Source: Micromonospora sp. C28SCA-DRY-2 (GTDB taxonomy: Bacteria > Actinomycetota > Actinomycetes > Mycobacteriales > Micromonosporaceae). Taken from it: a DNA stretch of 64,000 nucleotides. Shown piece by piece: positions 42,673 to 50,840 of this stretch (position 1 is the stretch's first letter; every line of letters begins with the position of its first letter). The stretch is taken from assembly GCF_030519475.1 (NCBI RefSeq), contig NZ_JAUMKD010000010.1, positions 124,001-188,000 of the forward strand, given 5' to 3'. A program made the position numbers and the translations under genes. Under the pieces are notes generated by a model. That model was not told the origin of the DNA and made no database searches. It saw nothing but the letters and a program-made list of their open reading frames with translations.

Positions 42673-42729
42673 GCCGCCCGGAGGGCCCGTTCGTCACTGT
42701 CACACCACAGGTCGTCATCCGCGGGGCGG

Positions 42730-43353
42730 TCAATTCCCGGCCGATTGCGGCATACCGTCCGGCCCCAGGCTCGCCACGTACGACCGGCAGGTCGCGTGCT
42801 CGGGCAGCAGGCCGGTCTCGCGCGCCCGCGCCAGGCTGGGCGCGGCGGCGTCGCGGGCCGACAGTTGCGGCTCCTCGACCGGCCACTCGATGCCCAGCTC
42901 CGGGTCCAGCGGGTGCACCGCGTGCTCCCCGGTCGGGTTGTAGGTGGTGGAGCAGAGGTAGCTCAGCGTCGCGTCGTCGGTCAGCGCGCAGAACCCGTGC
43001 CCCAGCCCTTCGCTCAGGTAGACCGCGCGGCGGTCCACCTCGTCCAGCCGGACGCCCTCCCAGCGGCCGAACGTGGGCGAGCCGACCCGCAGGTCGACCA
43101 CCACGTCGAGCACCGCGCCGCGTACGCAGGTGACGTACTTGGCCTGGCCGGGCGGCACGTCGGCGAAGTGGATGCCGCGCACCACGCCCCGGGCCGAGAC
43201 CGACAGGTTGCCCTGGGCCAGCCGCAGCGGATGCCCCACCGCCTCGGCGAGCCGGTCGAACCGGTACCACTCCATGAACAGCCCGCGCGGGTCGCCGTGC
43301 TGCTGCGGGGTGATCTCCCAGGCGCCCTCGATGCCCAACGGCCGGATCTTCAC
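42730..43353 (-). CDS. rmlC: dTDP-4-dehydrorhamnose 3,5-epimerase
   Basis: A 207-residue RmlC-type epimerase, third enzyme of dTDP-L-rhamnose synthesis. It shows QHGDPRGLFMEWYRFDRLAE, QGNLSVSARGVVRGIHFADV (the catalytic-His region) and VYLSEGLGHGFCALTDDATL. GTG 43353 has an AAAGG ribosome site and follows rmlA by 52 bases. The gap contains a TGAGCGCGAGGAGCGAGC-type short repeat that begins at the rmlA stop codon. All four rml genes are present in this cassette. Confidence 0.94.
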   Translation of the reverse strand: MKIRPLGIEGAWEITPQQHGDPRGLFMEWYRFDRLAEAVGHPLRLAQGNLSVSARGVVRGIHFADVPPGQAKYVTCVRGAVLDVVVDLRVGSPTFGRWEGVRLDEVDRRAVYLSEGLGHGFCALTDDATLSYLCSTTYNPTGEHAVHPLDPELGIEWPVEEPQLSARDAAAPSLARARETGLLPEHATCRSYVASLGPDGMPQSAGN

Positions 43354-43405
43354 CGGGCCAGCCTTTCGTTCGCGACTGCGGGGCTCGCAAGCTCGCTCCT
43401 CGCGC

Positions 43406-44293
43406 TCACCGGGGCACCGCCTGGCCGTCCCGCTCGGCCAGCAGCCCGAGCAGGTAGTCGCCGTAGCCGCTCTTGGTCAGCGGCTCGGCCAGCTCGCGCA
43501 GCTGCGCGTCGTCGATCAGGCCGGCCCGCCAGGCCACCTCCTCGACGCAGCCGATCTTCATGCCCTGCCGCTCCTCGATCACCCGGACGAACTCGGCGGC
43601 CTGCATCATCGACGTGAAGGTGCCGGTGTCCAGCCACGCGGTGCCCCGGTCCAGCACGGTCACCGACAGCTCGCCGGTCTCCCGGTACGCCTCGTTGACC
43701 GCGGTGATCTCCAACTCGCCGCGGGCGCTCGGGGTGAGCTTGCGGGCGATGTCGACCACGCGGTTGTCGTAGAAGTACAGCCCCGGCACCGCGTACCGGG
43801 ACTTGGGCCGGGCCGGCTTCTCCTCGATCGAGAGCACCGTGCCGCCCTCGTCGAACTCGACCACCCCGTACGCCTCCGGGTTGGCCACCGGGTAGGCGAA
43901 GACCCGCCCGCCGACCAGGTCGCCGTGCGCGGCCAGCTGCCGGCCCAGGCCCACGCCGTGGAAGATGTTGTCGCCCAGGATCAGCGCCACCGCCTCGTCG
44001 CCGATGAAGTCCGCGCCGAGCACGAACGCCTGGGCGATGCCCTCCGGGCGGGCCTGGACGACGTACTCCAGCCGCAACCCCCACTGGCTGCCGTCGCCCA
44101 GCAGCCGCTGGAACTGGCTCTGGTCCTCCGGCGTGGTGATCACCAGGATCTCCCGGACGCCGGACATCACCAGCGTGGAGAGCGGGTAGTAGACCATCGG
44201 CTTGTCGAAGACCGGCATCAGCTGCTTGGACACCGCCCGGGTGATCGGCCAGAGCCGGGATCCGGTGCCACCGGCGAGTAGGATTCCGCGCAC
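43406..44293 (-). CDS. rmlA: Glucose-1-phosphate thymidylyltransferase
   Basis: A 295-residue nucleotidyltransferase making dTDP-glucose from glucose-1-phosphate and dTTP. The signature LAGGTGSRLWPITRAVSKQL and PVFDKPMVYYPLSTL is at the N-terminus; FVLGADFIGDEAVALILGDN carries the metal-binding Asp, and EEKPARPKS is the usual sugar-binding block. GTG 44293 is preceded by TAGGCT (44300-44305) at 6 bases, so the message looks leaderless. Divergent from rmlB. Confidence 0.96.
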   Translation of the reverse strand: MRGILLAGGTGSRLWPITRAVSKQLMPVFDKPMVYYPLSTLVMSGVREILVITTPEDQSQFQRLLGDGSQWGLRLEYVVQARPEGIAQAFVLGADFIGDEAVALILGDNIFHGVGLGRQLAAHGDLVGGRVFAYPVANPEAYGVVEFDEGGTVLSIEEKPARPKSRYAVPGLYFYDNRVVDIARKLTPSARGELEITAVNEAYRETGELSVTVLDRGTAWLDTGTFTSMMQAAEFVRVIEERQGMKIGCVEEVAWRAGLIDDAQLRELAEPLTKSGYGDYLLGLLAERDGQAVPR

Positions 44294-44299
44294 CGGGGG

Positions 44300-44305
44300 A
44301 GCCTA
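44300..44305 (-). promoter_or_regulatory. -10 element of rmlA
   Basis: On the minus strand TAGGCT ends 6 bases before GTG 44293. Confidence 0.4.
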
Positions 44306-44366
44306 CCGGGACCGGGCCGAACCGGACAGCCGGGTCCGCGTCCCCCGGCCCCGCCGTCACGTCGCG

Positions 44367-44372
44367 TACACT
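44367..44372 (+). promoter_or_regulatory. -10 element of rmlB
   Basis: TACACT ends 9 bases before GTG 44382, with no ribosome site; leaderless start likely. rmlA and rmlB thus share an 88-base divergent promoter region. Confidence 0.45.
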
Positions 44373-44381
44373 TCCGGACCC

Positions 44382-45383
44382 GTGAGGATCCTCGTCACCG
44401 GCGGAGCCGGATTCATCGGGTCGGAGTACGTCCGCATGCTGCTGGGCGTGCCCCTCGGCAGCGCCACGGGTGTGCCCGCGATCGAACCTGCCGCCGTGAC
44501 CGTGCTCGACAAGCTGACCTACTCGGGCAACCTGGCCAACCTGGCGCCGGTGCGCGAGGACCCCCGGTTCCGCTTCGTGCAGGGCGACATCTGCGACCCG
44601 GCCCTGGTCGAGCAGGTGGTGCCGGGTCACGACGTGATCGTGCACTTCGCCGCCGAATCGCACGTCGACCGCTCGATCGCCGGCGCCGCGCCGTTCGTCA
44701 CCACCAACGTGCTCGGCACCCAGACCCTGCTCGACGCCGCGCTGCGCCACGGCACCGGCCGGTTCGTGCACGTCTCCACCGACGAGGTGTACGGCTCGAT
44801 CGACGAGGGGTCCTGGACGGAGACCTGGCCGCTGGCGCCGAACTCGCCGTACTCGGCCTCCAAGGCCGGCTCCGACCTGCTCGCCCTGGCCTACCACCGC
44901 ACCCACGGGATGGACGTGGTGGTCACCCGCTGCTCCAACAACTACGGGCCCTACCAGTTCCCGGAGAAGGTCATCCCGCTCTTCGTCACCAACCTGCTCG
45001 ACGGCGGGACCGTGCCGCTCTACGGCGACGGCGGCAACGTGCGCGACTGGCTGCACGTGCACGACCACTGCCGGGGCATCGCGCTGGTGCAGCAGAAGGG
45101 CCGCGCCGGTGAGGTCTACAACATCGGCGGCGGCACCGAGCTGACCAACAAGGAGCTCACCGGCCGGCTGCTGGAGGCCTGCGGGGCCGGCTGGGACCGG
45201 GTCGTCCCGGTCGCCGACCGCAAGGGCCACGACCGCCGCTACTCGCTGGACATCACCAAGATCAGCGAGGAGCTGGGGTACGCCCCCAGCATCGACCTGG
45301 ACCGTGGGCTCGCCGACACCGTGCGCTGGTACCGCGAGAACCGGGCCTGGTGGGAGCCGCTGAAGTCCGCCCCGGCCGCATGA
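44382..45383 (+). CDS. rmlB: dTDP-glucose 4,6-dehydratase
   Basis: A 333-residue short-chain dehydrogenase-type dehydratase. The NAD motif is ILVTGGAGFIGSEYV at the N-terminus; VHFAAESHVDRSI, VSTDEVYGSI, and the catalytic YSASKAGSD (YxxxK) follow, with CSNNYGPYQFPEKVIPLF typical of RmlB. GTG 44382 has a -10 at 9 bases and is probably leaderless. Its stop TGA is the first three bases of a TGAGCGAGCG repeat (45381-45404). Confidence 0.95.
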   Translation: MRILVTGGAGFIGSEYVRMLLGVPLGSATGVPAIEPAAVTVLDKLTYSGNLANLAPVREDPRFRFVQGDICDPALVEQVVPGHDVIVHFAAESHVDRSIAGAAPFVTTNVLGTQTLLDAALRHGTGRFVHVSTDEVYGSIDEGSWTETWPLAPNSPYSASKAGSDLLALAYHRTHGMDVVVTRCSNNYGPYQFPEKVIPLFVTNLLDGGTVPLYGDGGNVRDWLHVHDHCRGIALVQQKGRAGEVYNIGGGTELTNKELTGRLLEACGAGWDRVVPVADRKGHDRRYSLDITKISEELGYAPSIDLDRGLADTVRWYRENRAWWEPLKSAPAA

Positions 45384-45404
45384 GCGAGCGTCAGCGAGCG
45401 AATC
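45381..45404 (+). repeat. Short TGAGCGAGCG/CAGCGAGCG repeat at a stop codon
   Basis: The rmlB stop TGA opens TGAGCGAGCGTCAGCGAGCGAATCG. Related sequences begin at the stop codons of rmlA (43408 downward, minus strand) and the lysine-operon amidohydrolase (12270 downward, minus strand), and another lies at 59388-59370. Confidence 0.6.
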
Positions 45405-45534
45405 GTCACCGCCGCGCCACGGTGTCTCGTGGCGGCACTGCTCACACTCCGACCCCCGGCCGAGGCCGTGTCGATGCTGCGGCATCCACCGACGCGTCCG
45501 GGGCTCGGAACGTTCGGCGCAGCGGAGTGCCGGC

Positions 45535-46422
45535 ATGAGCCGGGTGCTCGTCACCGGCGCGGGCGGGATGCTCGGCCGGGACCTGCTCGCGGTGCTCGGC
45601 ACCCGGCCGGACCTGAAGGTGACCGCCGCCACCCGGGCCGACCTCGACATCACCGACGCCAGCGCGGTCCGCGCCGCCGTCGCCGGGCACGACCTGGTGG
45701 TCAACACGGCGGCGTGGACCGACGTGGACGGGGCGGAGGAGCACGAGGCGGCCGCCACCGCCGTCAACGGCGACGCCGTCGGGCACCTCGCCGGCGCCTG
45801 CGCGGACACCGGCGCCCGGCTGGTGCACATCTCCACCGACTACGTCTTCCCCGGCGACGGCGACAGCCCGTACGCCGAGGACGCGCCGACCGCGCCGGTC
45901 AACGCGTACGGCCGCTCGAAACTGGCCGGGGAGCGGGCCGTCGCCCGATTCCTCCCCGAAACCGGCTACGTGGTGCGCACCGCGTGGCTCTACGGCGCGC
46001 ACGGGCCCAACTTCGTCGCCACCATGCTCCGGCTGGCCGAGCAGCGCGAGCAGCTCGACGTGGTCGACGACCAGCACGGCCAGCCCACCTGGTCGTACGC
46101 CCTCGCCGCGCAGCTGGTGGCGCTCGGCGACGCGGCGCTGGCCGGCCGGGCCGCTCCCGGCGTCTACCACGGCACCTGCGCCGGCCGGACCACCTGGTAC
46201 GGGCTGGCCCGCGCGGTGTTCGCGCTGCGCGGGCTCGACCCGGACCGGATCCGACCCACCACCAGCGATCGGTTTCGCCGTCCCGCCCCCAGACCGGCGT
46301 ACAGTGTGCTAGGGCACGGCCGTTGGGCCGCCGCGGGTCTGCCACCGCTTCCGGACTGGCACACCACCCTGGCCGACGCGTTCGCCTCCGCCACTCCACC
46401 CGCCCCGTGGAAGGTCGCATGA
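45535..46422 (+). CDS. rmlD: dTDP-4-dehydrorhamnose reductase
   Basis: A 295-residue reductase giving dTDP-L-rhamnose, last step of the pathway. It shows VLVTGAGGMLGRDLLAVLG, VVNTAAWTDVDGAEEHEA, VHISTDYVFPGDGDSPYAE and NAYGRSKLAGE (YxxxK). ATG 45535 follows GCGGAG. The stop overlaps the DUF2304 gene start (ATGA), beginning a chain of five tightly overlapping genes. Confidence 0.95.
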   Translation: MSRVLVTGAGGMLGRDLLAVLGTRPDLKVTAATRADLDITDASAVRAAVAGHDLVVNTAAWTDVDGAEEHEAAATAVNGDAVGHLAGACADTGARLVHISTDYVFPGDGDSPYAEDAPTAPVNAYGRSKLAGERAVARFLPETGYVVRTAWLYGAHGPNFVATMLRLAEQREQLDVVDDQHGQPTWSYALAAQLVALGDAALAGRAAPGVYHGTCAGRTTWYGLARAVFALRGLDPDRIRPTTSDRFRRPAPRPAYSVLGHGRWAAAGLPPLPDWHTTLADAFASATPPAPWKVA

Positions 46423-46790
46423 AGCTCACCCTCGTCACCGGCCTGACCGGCCTGCTGCTGCTCGGCACCATCGTCGAGTTGCTGCGCCGCCGGCAGCTCC
46501 GGGAGAAGTACGGCATGCTGTGGCTCGGCGTGCTGCTGGTCGTCATCCCCCTGTCGCTCTTCCCCCGACTGCTGGACAGCGTCGCCGGGATGCTCGGCGT
46601 CGCCTCCGGCGTCAGCCTCGTGCTCTTCCTCGGCATCGTCTTCCTGCTCCTGGTCTGTGTGCACCTGAGCTGGGAGGTCAGCGCGCTGGAGGAGGAGACC
46701 CGCACCCTGGCCGAAGACTTCGCCCTGCTGCGCGCCGAGATCGCCGCCGAGCGGGCCGCCCGAGACGAACTGGTGTCCAACGATGGTTAA
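46419..46790 (+). CDS. DUF2304 family membrane protein
   Basis: A 123-residue protein with three hydrophobic helices (about 3-20, 34-50, 62-85), the KYGMLWLG motif typical of DUF2304, and a C-terminal coiled coil of about 35 residues. Genes of this family usually sit beside GT2 glycosyltransferases, as here, and probably support a membrane glycosyltransferase complex. ATG 46419 overlaps the rmlD stop; the stop lies inside the next gene start (8-base overlap ATGGTTAA). Confidence 0.85.
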   Translation: MKLTLVTGLTGLLLLGTIVELLRRRQLREKYGMLWLGVLLVVIPLSLFPRLLDSVAGMLGVASGVSLVLFLGIVFLLLVCVHLSWEVSALEEETRTLAEDFALLRAEIAAERAARDELVSNDG

Positions 46791-47484
46791 CGGCAAGCGC
46801 GTCCTGATCATCATCCCGGCGCTCAACGAGTCCGGTTCGATCGCCGACGTGGTCGGCGAGGTGCGCGGCGAACTGCCCGGCGTCGACGTGCTGGTGGTCG
46901 ACGACGGCTCCACCGACCGCACCGCCGATGTCGCCGCCGCGGCCGGCGCCCGGGTCGCCCAACTGCCCTACAACCTCGGCGTCGGCGGGGCCATGCGGCT
47001 CGGCTACCGGTACGCCCGCGACCACGGCTACGACGTCGCCATCCAGATCGACGCCGACGGCCAGCACGACCCCCGCTACGTGCCGAAGCTGGTCGACCTG
47101 CTCGACGACAACGACCTGGTGATCGGCGCCCGGTTCGCCGGCGAGGGCGACTACTCCGTCCGCGGCCCGCGCCGCTGGGCGATGGTGATGCTCTCCGCCG
47201 TGCTGTCCCGGGTGGCCCGCACCAAGCTCACCGACACCACCTCCGGCTTCCGCGCCGCCAACCGGCGGGTGATCGAGATGTTCGCCCGCTGGTACCCGGC
47301 CGAGTACCTCGGCGACACCGTCGAGACGCTGGTGCACACCGCCCGCCGCGGCTACCGGATCCGGCAGGTGCCGGTGGCCATGCGCAAGCGGATGGCCGGC
47401 ACACCCAGCCACTCCCCCGCCAAGGCGATGATCTACCTGGGCCGGGCGTTCGTGGTGCTCACGCTGGCGCTCATCCGCCAGTGA
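46783..47484 (+). CDS. GT2 family glycosyltransferase (polyprenyl-phosphate type)
   Basis: A 233-residue family 2 glycosyltransferase resembling DPM-type enzymes: VLIIIPALNESGSIADVVGE, LVVDDGSTDRTADV, QIDADGQHDPRYV (DAD metal site) and ARFAGEGDYSVRGPRRWAMV. There are no C-terminal membrane helices, but the neighbouring DUF2304 protein probably provides a membrane partner. It likely loads a sugar on polyprenyl phosphate. ATG 46783 lies within the end of the DUF2304 gene. Confidence 0.92.
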   Translation: MVNGKRVLIIIPALNESGSIADVVGEVRGELPGVDVLVVDDGSTDRTADVAAAAGARVAQLPYNLGVGGAMRLGYRYARDHGYDVAIQIDADGQHDPRYVPKLVDLLDDNDLVIGARFAGEGDYSVRGPRRWAMVMLSAVLSRVARTKLTDTTSGFRAANRRVIEMFARWYPAEYLGDTVETLVHTARRGYRIRQVPVAMRKRMAGTPSHSPAKAMIYLGRAFVVLTLALIRQ

Positions 47485-48791
47485 TGCGGCGCCTGCTCGC
47501 CCTCGTCCCGCCCGGCACCGTGGCCGTCGGTGCCGGGCTGGCCCTGCTCGGGCTGGCCTCCTACGTCCACCTCGCGGTCGCCGGCCACGGCCTCACCGAG
47601 GCCGACTACAGCTCCCTGTCGGTGCTCTGGTCGATCGTGTTCACCGTCGGCATCGGCGTGTTCATCCCGGTCGAGCAGGAGGTCGCCCGGGTCGTCGCCG
47701 CCCGCCGTACGCAGGGGCTGCCGCCCGGCCCGGTGCTGGCCCGCGGCGCCGCGCTGGCCGCCGCGGTGCTGGCCGTGATGGTGCTCGCCACCGCCGCCGG
47801 CTACCGCGTGCTCGCCGACCGGCTCTTCGCCGGCGACGGCGACATGGTGCTGGTGCTGATCGGGTCGCTGGTCGCCATGGCGATCGCGTACACCACCCGC
47901 GGCGTCCTCTCCGGCCTGTCCCTCTTCCCCTGGTACGGCGGCCAGCTCGGCATCGACGGCGGGCTGCGTATCGTGATGGTCGCCCTGCTCGGCCTCGCCG
48001 GCGTCAGCTCCCCGCTGTGGTACGGGGTGGTGCTGGTGATCGCCCCGCTGGCCAGCGTGCTGTTCACCCTGCCGCCGGTGCTGCGCGCCGTCGGCGGCGG
48101 CGCGCCGGTGCCGTGGGGCGCGCTGCTGCGCGGCCTCGGGCTGCTCACCGTCTCCAGCCTGCTCTCCCAGGTCGTGGTGAACGTCGGCGTGATCAACGTC
48201 CGGCTGATCGCCCCCGACGACGTGGCCACCGCCGGGGCGCTGCTCTCCGCGCTGGTGTTGGTGCGGATCCCGCTCTTCGTGTTCGGCTCCATGCAGGCGT
48301 CGCTGCTGCCCGGGCTCGCCGCCACCGCCACCACCGGCGACCGGGCCGCCTTCCACGGCCTGCTCCGCCGCTCGCTCGGCGTGGTCACCGCGCTCGGGCT
48401 GATCGGCGCGGTCGGCGCCGTGCTGCTCGGCCCGTGGCTGGTCCGTGCCCTCTTCGACGCCCCCGACGTGCTCGACCAGGTCGACTTCGCCTGGCTCGCC
48501 GTGGCCACCCTCGCCTACCTCTGGTCGATGGTGCTCGGCCAGGCCCTGCTCGCGCTGAACCGGCACCGGGCCCAGGCCCTCGCCTGGACGCTCGGCGTGG
48601 CCGCGCTGCTCGCCGTGACCCTGACCCCGGCGCCGGTCGCGCTCCGCGTCGAGCTGGCCTACACCGTCGGCTCCGTCGTGGTCGCCGGCACCATGGCGCT
48701 GCTGCTGCGCGGCGGCACCCGTCCCGTCCCCACCCCGGCCCGGCCGCTCGACGACGCCGTGGCGACTGGCGTATCCGGAGGCATCCGATGA
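47484..48791 (+). CDS. MOP superfamily polysaccharide flippase-like membrane protein
   Basis: A 435-residue protein with about 12-14 hydrophobic helices, matching the polysaccharide-biosynthesis/oligosaccharide flippase type of the MOP superfamily, which moves lipid-linked sugars across the membrane. Conserved-looking segments include ADYSSLSVLWSIVFTVGIG and PVEQEVARVVAARR near the N-terminus. TGATG links it to the preceding glycosyltransferase; a GTG one codon earlier is equally possible. It overlaps the next gene by ATGA. Confidence 0.85.
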   Translation: MRRLLALVPPGTVAVGAGLALLGLASYVHLAVAGHGLTEADYSSLSVLWSIVFTVGIGVFIPVEQEVARVVAARRTQGLPPGPVLARGAALAAAVLAVMVLATAAGYRVLADRLFAGDGDMVLVLIGSLVAMAIAYTTRGVLSGLSLFPWYGGQLGIDGGLRIVMVALLGLAGVSSPLWYGVVLVIAPLASVLFTLPPVLRAVGGGAPVPWGALLRGLGLLTVSSLLSQVVVNVGVINVRLIAPDDVATAGALLSALVLVRIPLFVFGSMQASLLPGLAATATTGDRAAFHGLLRRSLGVVTALGLIGAVGAVLLGPWLVRALFDAPDVLDQVDFAWLAVATLAYLWSMVLGQALLALNRHRAQALAWTLGVAALLAVTLTPAPVALRVELAYTVGSVVVAGTMALLLRGGTRPVPTPARPLDDAVATGVSGGIR

Positions 48792-49816
48792 CCCGCCCCC
48801 AGGTCTCCGCGGTGATGCTCGCCTACGGCGCCGAGCCGTACCTGGTCGACGCCGCCCGGGCCGTGCTGGCCAGCACCGACGTCGAGATCGAGCTGATCGT
48901 CGTCGACAACGGGTGCACCGGCGACGGCATCGACGTGGTCAAGGGCTTCCCCGGCGTCCGGGTGATCCGCCCGGAGACCAACACCGGGTACGCCGGCGGC
49001 TGCCGGGTCGGCGCGGCCGAGGCCACCGGCGAGTGGCTCGCCTTCGTCAACTCCGACGCGATCGTCGCCCCCGACGCGCTCGCCAAGGTGGTCGCGGTCG
49101 CCGGGGAGCCCGGCGTGGGCGCCGCCATGGCCTCCATCCGGCTCGCCGAGAACCCGGAGCTGATCAACACCTCCGGCAACCCGTTGCACTTCATCGGGCT
49201 CTCCTGGGCCGGCGGCAACGGCCAGCCGGCCAGCGCCCACGCGGTCCGCACCACGGTGCCCTCGCTCAGCGGCTGCTGCTTCGTCATCGGCCGGCAGCTC
49301 TGGCAGGAGCTGGACGGCTTCCCGGCCGAGTACTTCGCCTACCACGAGGACACCGAACTCAGCCTCCGCCTCTGGCAGCGCGGACTCCGCCCGCAGTACG
49401 TGCCGGACGCCGTCGTCGTGCACCACTACGAGTTCTCCCGCAACTCGCTCAAGGTCTACCTGGTCGAGCGGAACCGGCTGCTCTCCCTGCTCACCGCGTA
49501 CGAGGGGCGGACGCTGGCGCTGCTGGCGCCGATGCTGCTGCTCTCCGAGGCCGCCATGCTGGTCGCCGCGCTGCTCGGCGGCTGGCCCAGGGAGAAGGTC
49601 CGCGGCTGGCGCTGGCTGTGGAGCAACCGGGCCTGGGTACGCGCCCGCCGCCGCCGTCTCCAGGCGGAGCGGACCGTTCCCGACGGCGTCATCGCGACCG
49701 TGATGACCGCGAAGGTCGACCCGTCCAACGTCGAGGCGCCGCCCGGGATGGGCATCTTCAACGTCATCGCCGCCGGCTACTGGGCGCTGGTCCGCCCGCT
49801 GCTGCGCCGGGCCTGA
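48788..49816 (+). CDS. GT2 family glycosyltransferase (rhamnosyltransferase-like)
   Basis: A 342-residue family 2 glycosyltransferase similar in layout to WbbL-type rhamnosyltransferases: VSAVMLAYGAEPYLVDAARA, LIVVDNGCTGDG, NTGYAGGCRVGAAEATGEWL, VNSDAIVAPD (DxD-like NSD), SGCCFVIGRQLWQELDGF and YHEDTELSLRLWQRGLRP. Adjacent rml genes favour dTDP-rhamnose as donor (inference). ATG 48788. Ends the rmlD-to-GT operon and faces prcA across a terminator. Confidence 0.92.
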   Translation: MTRPQVSAVMLAYGAEPYLVDAARAVLASTDVEIELIVVDNGCTGDGIDVVKGFPGVRVIRPETNTGYAGGCRVGAAEATGEWLAFVNSDAIVAPDALAKVVAVAGEPGVGAAMASIRLAENPELINTSGNPLHFIGLSWAGGNGQPASAHAVRTTVPSLSGCCFVIGRQLWQELDGFPAEYFAYHEDTELSLRLWQRGLRPQYVPDAVVVHHYEFSRNSLKVYLVERNRLLSLLTAYEGRTLALLAPMLLLSEAAMLVAALLGGWPREKVRGWRWLWSNRAWVRARRRRLQAERTVPDGVIATVMTAKVDPSNVEAPPGMGIFNVIAAGYWALVRPLLRRA

Positions 49817-49906
49817 CTGGCGCCACCGCCACTCCGCCGAACGCGCAGCCGGGACTGCCCGGCGGCACGCCCACCCGGCGCCACTCGCATGCCGTGGAAA
49901 CGCGTA

Positions 49907-49936
49907 CGCCGGGGCCCGGAAGCCCGGACCCCGGCG
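49907..49936. terminator. Hairpin between the rhamnose cassette and prcA
   Basis: A 13-base-pair stem with one mismatch (49907-49919 with 49924-49936) and an AAGC loop lies between convergent stops. Confidence 0.8.
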
Positions 49937-49949
49937 CACCGCGACGGGA

Positions 49950-50786
49950 CTACTCGTCGGCCGGCTGACCCGGCTTGTCCTCCAGGTCCGCGGACCCGGC
50001 GGAGCTGGTCGGCTTGTGCGCCTCCTCGGTCGGCGTGGACGGCGTCGTCGGTCCACCCGCGGCGGCCGGCTCCTCCGCCTTGGCCGCGCCGCCGTCCAGC
50101 AGCGCGGTCAGCGCGGCGCCGGTGATCCGCCGGAAGGTCCGGCCGACCCGGCGGCGGTCCAGCACCGCCACCTCCAGCTGGTTCGCCGCGATGGTCCGAG
50201 CCGCGCCACCCTCGCCGCCGACGCTGCTCAACGCCCGCACCGACAGCTTCACCGCGTCGCTCAACGACATCTCCGCCGAGTGGTCGGCCTTGAGCACGTT
50301 GGTGATCGCCTCCGCCTGGCCGCCCATCGCCATCCGGCCCGGCTCGTCGTTGACCGAGCCGTCGTAGGTGAGCCGGTAGATCTCGTCGTCCTCGGCGGTG
50401 GCACCGACCTGCGCCACGCAGATCTCCACCTCGAACGGCTTGGACTGCTCGGTGAAGATCGCGCCGAGGGTCTGCGCGAACGCGTTGGCCAGGGCCCGGC
50501 CGGTCACGTCGCGCCGGTCGTAGCTCAGGCCGTTCAGGTCGGCCATCCGCACGCCGGCGCGGCGCAGGTTCTCGAACTCGTTGTAGCGGCCGACGGCGGC
50601 GAAGCCGATCCGGTCGTAGATCTCACTGACCTTGTGCAGGGCGCTGGAGAGGTTCTCCGCGACGAAGAGCACTCCGCCCTCGTAACTCAGGACCACCGCG
50701 CTGCGACCCCGGGCGATGCCCTTGCGGGCCAGCTCGGAGCGGTCGCGCATGATCTGCTCGGGCGAGGCGTAGAACTGCATGGCCAC
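49950..50786 (-). CDS. prcA: Proteasome subunit alpha
   Basis: A 278-residue 20S proteasome alpha subunit forming the outer, gating rings. It starts MQFYASPEQIMRDRSELARK, the usual gate sequence, with GIARGRSAVVLSYEGGVLFV and GAIFTEQSKPFEVEICVAQV. A hydrophilic Ala/Pro/Thr-rich tail of about 45 residues follows the fold. GTG 50786 encodes two extra residues before the conserved Met; an ATG at 50780 is possible. Last gene of the pup-endoVII-prcB-prcA unit. Confidence 0.97.
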   Translation of the reverse strand: MAMQFYASPEQIMRDRSELARKGIARGRSAVVLSYEGGVLFVAENLSSALHKVSEIYDRIGFAAVGRYNEFENLRRAGVRMADLNGLSYDRRDVTGRALANAFAQTLGAIFTEQSKPFEVEICVAQVGATAEDDEIYRLTYDGSVNDEPGRMAMGGQAEAITNVLKADHSAEMSLSDAVKLSVRALSSVGGEGGAARTIAANQLEVAVLDRRRVGRTFRRITGAALTALLDGGAAKAEEPAAAGGPTTPSTPTEEAHKPTSSAGSADLEDKPGQPADE

Positions 50787-50840
50787 GGCGGCGGTTCTCC
50801 TTACGACGCTGTGCTGACGGCTGCTGACTGTGCGGGCGGA

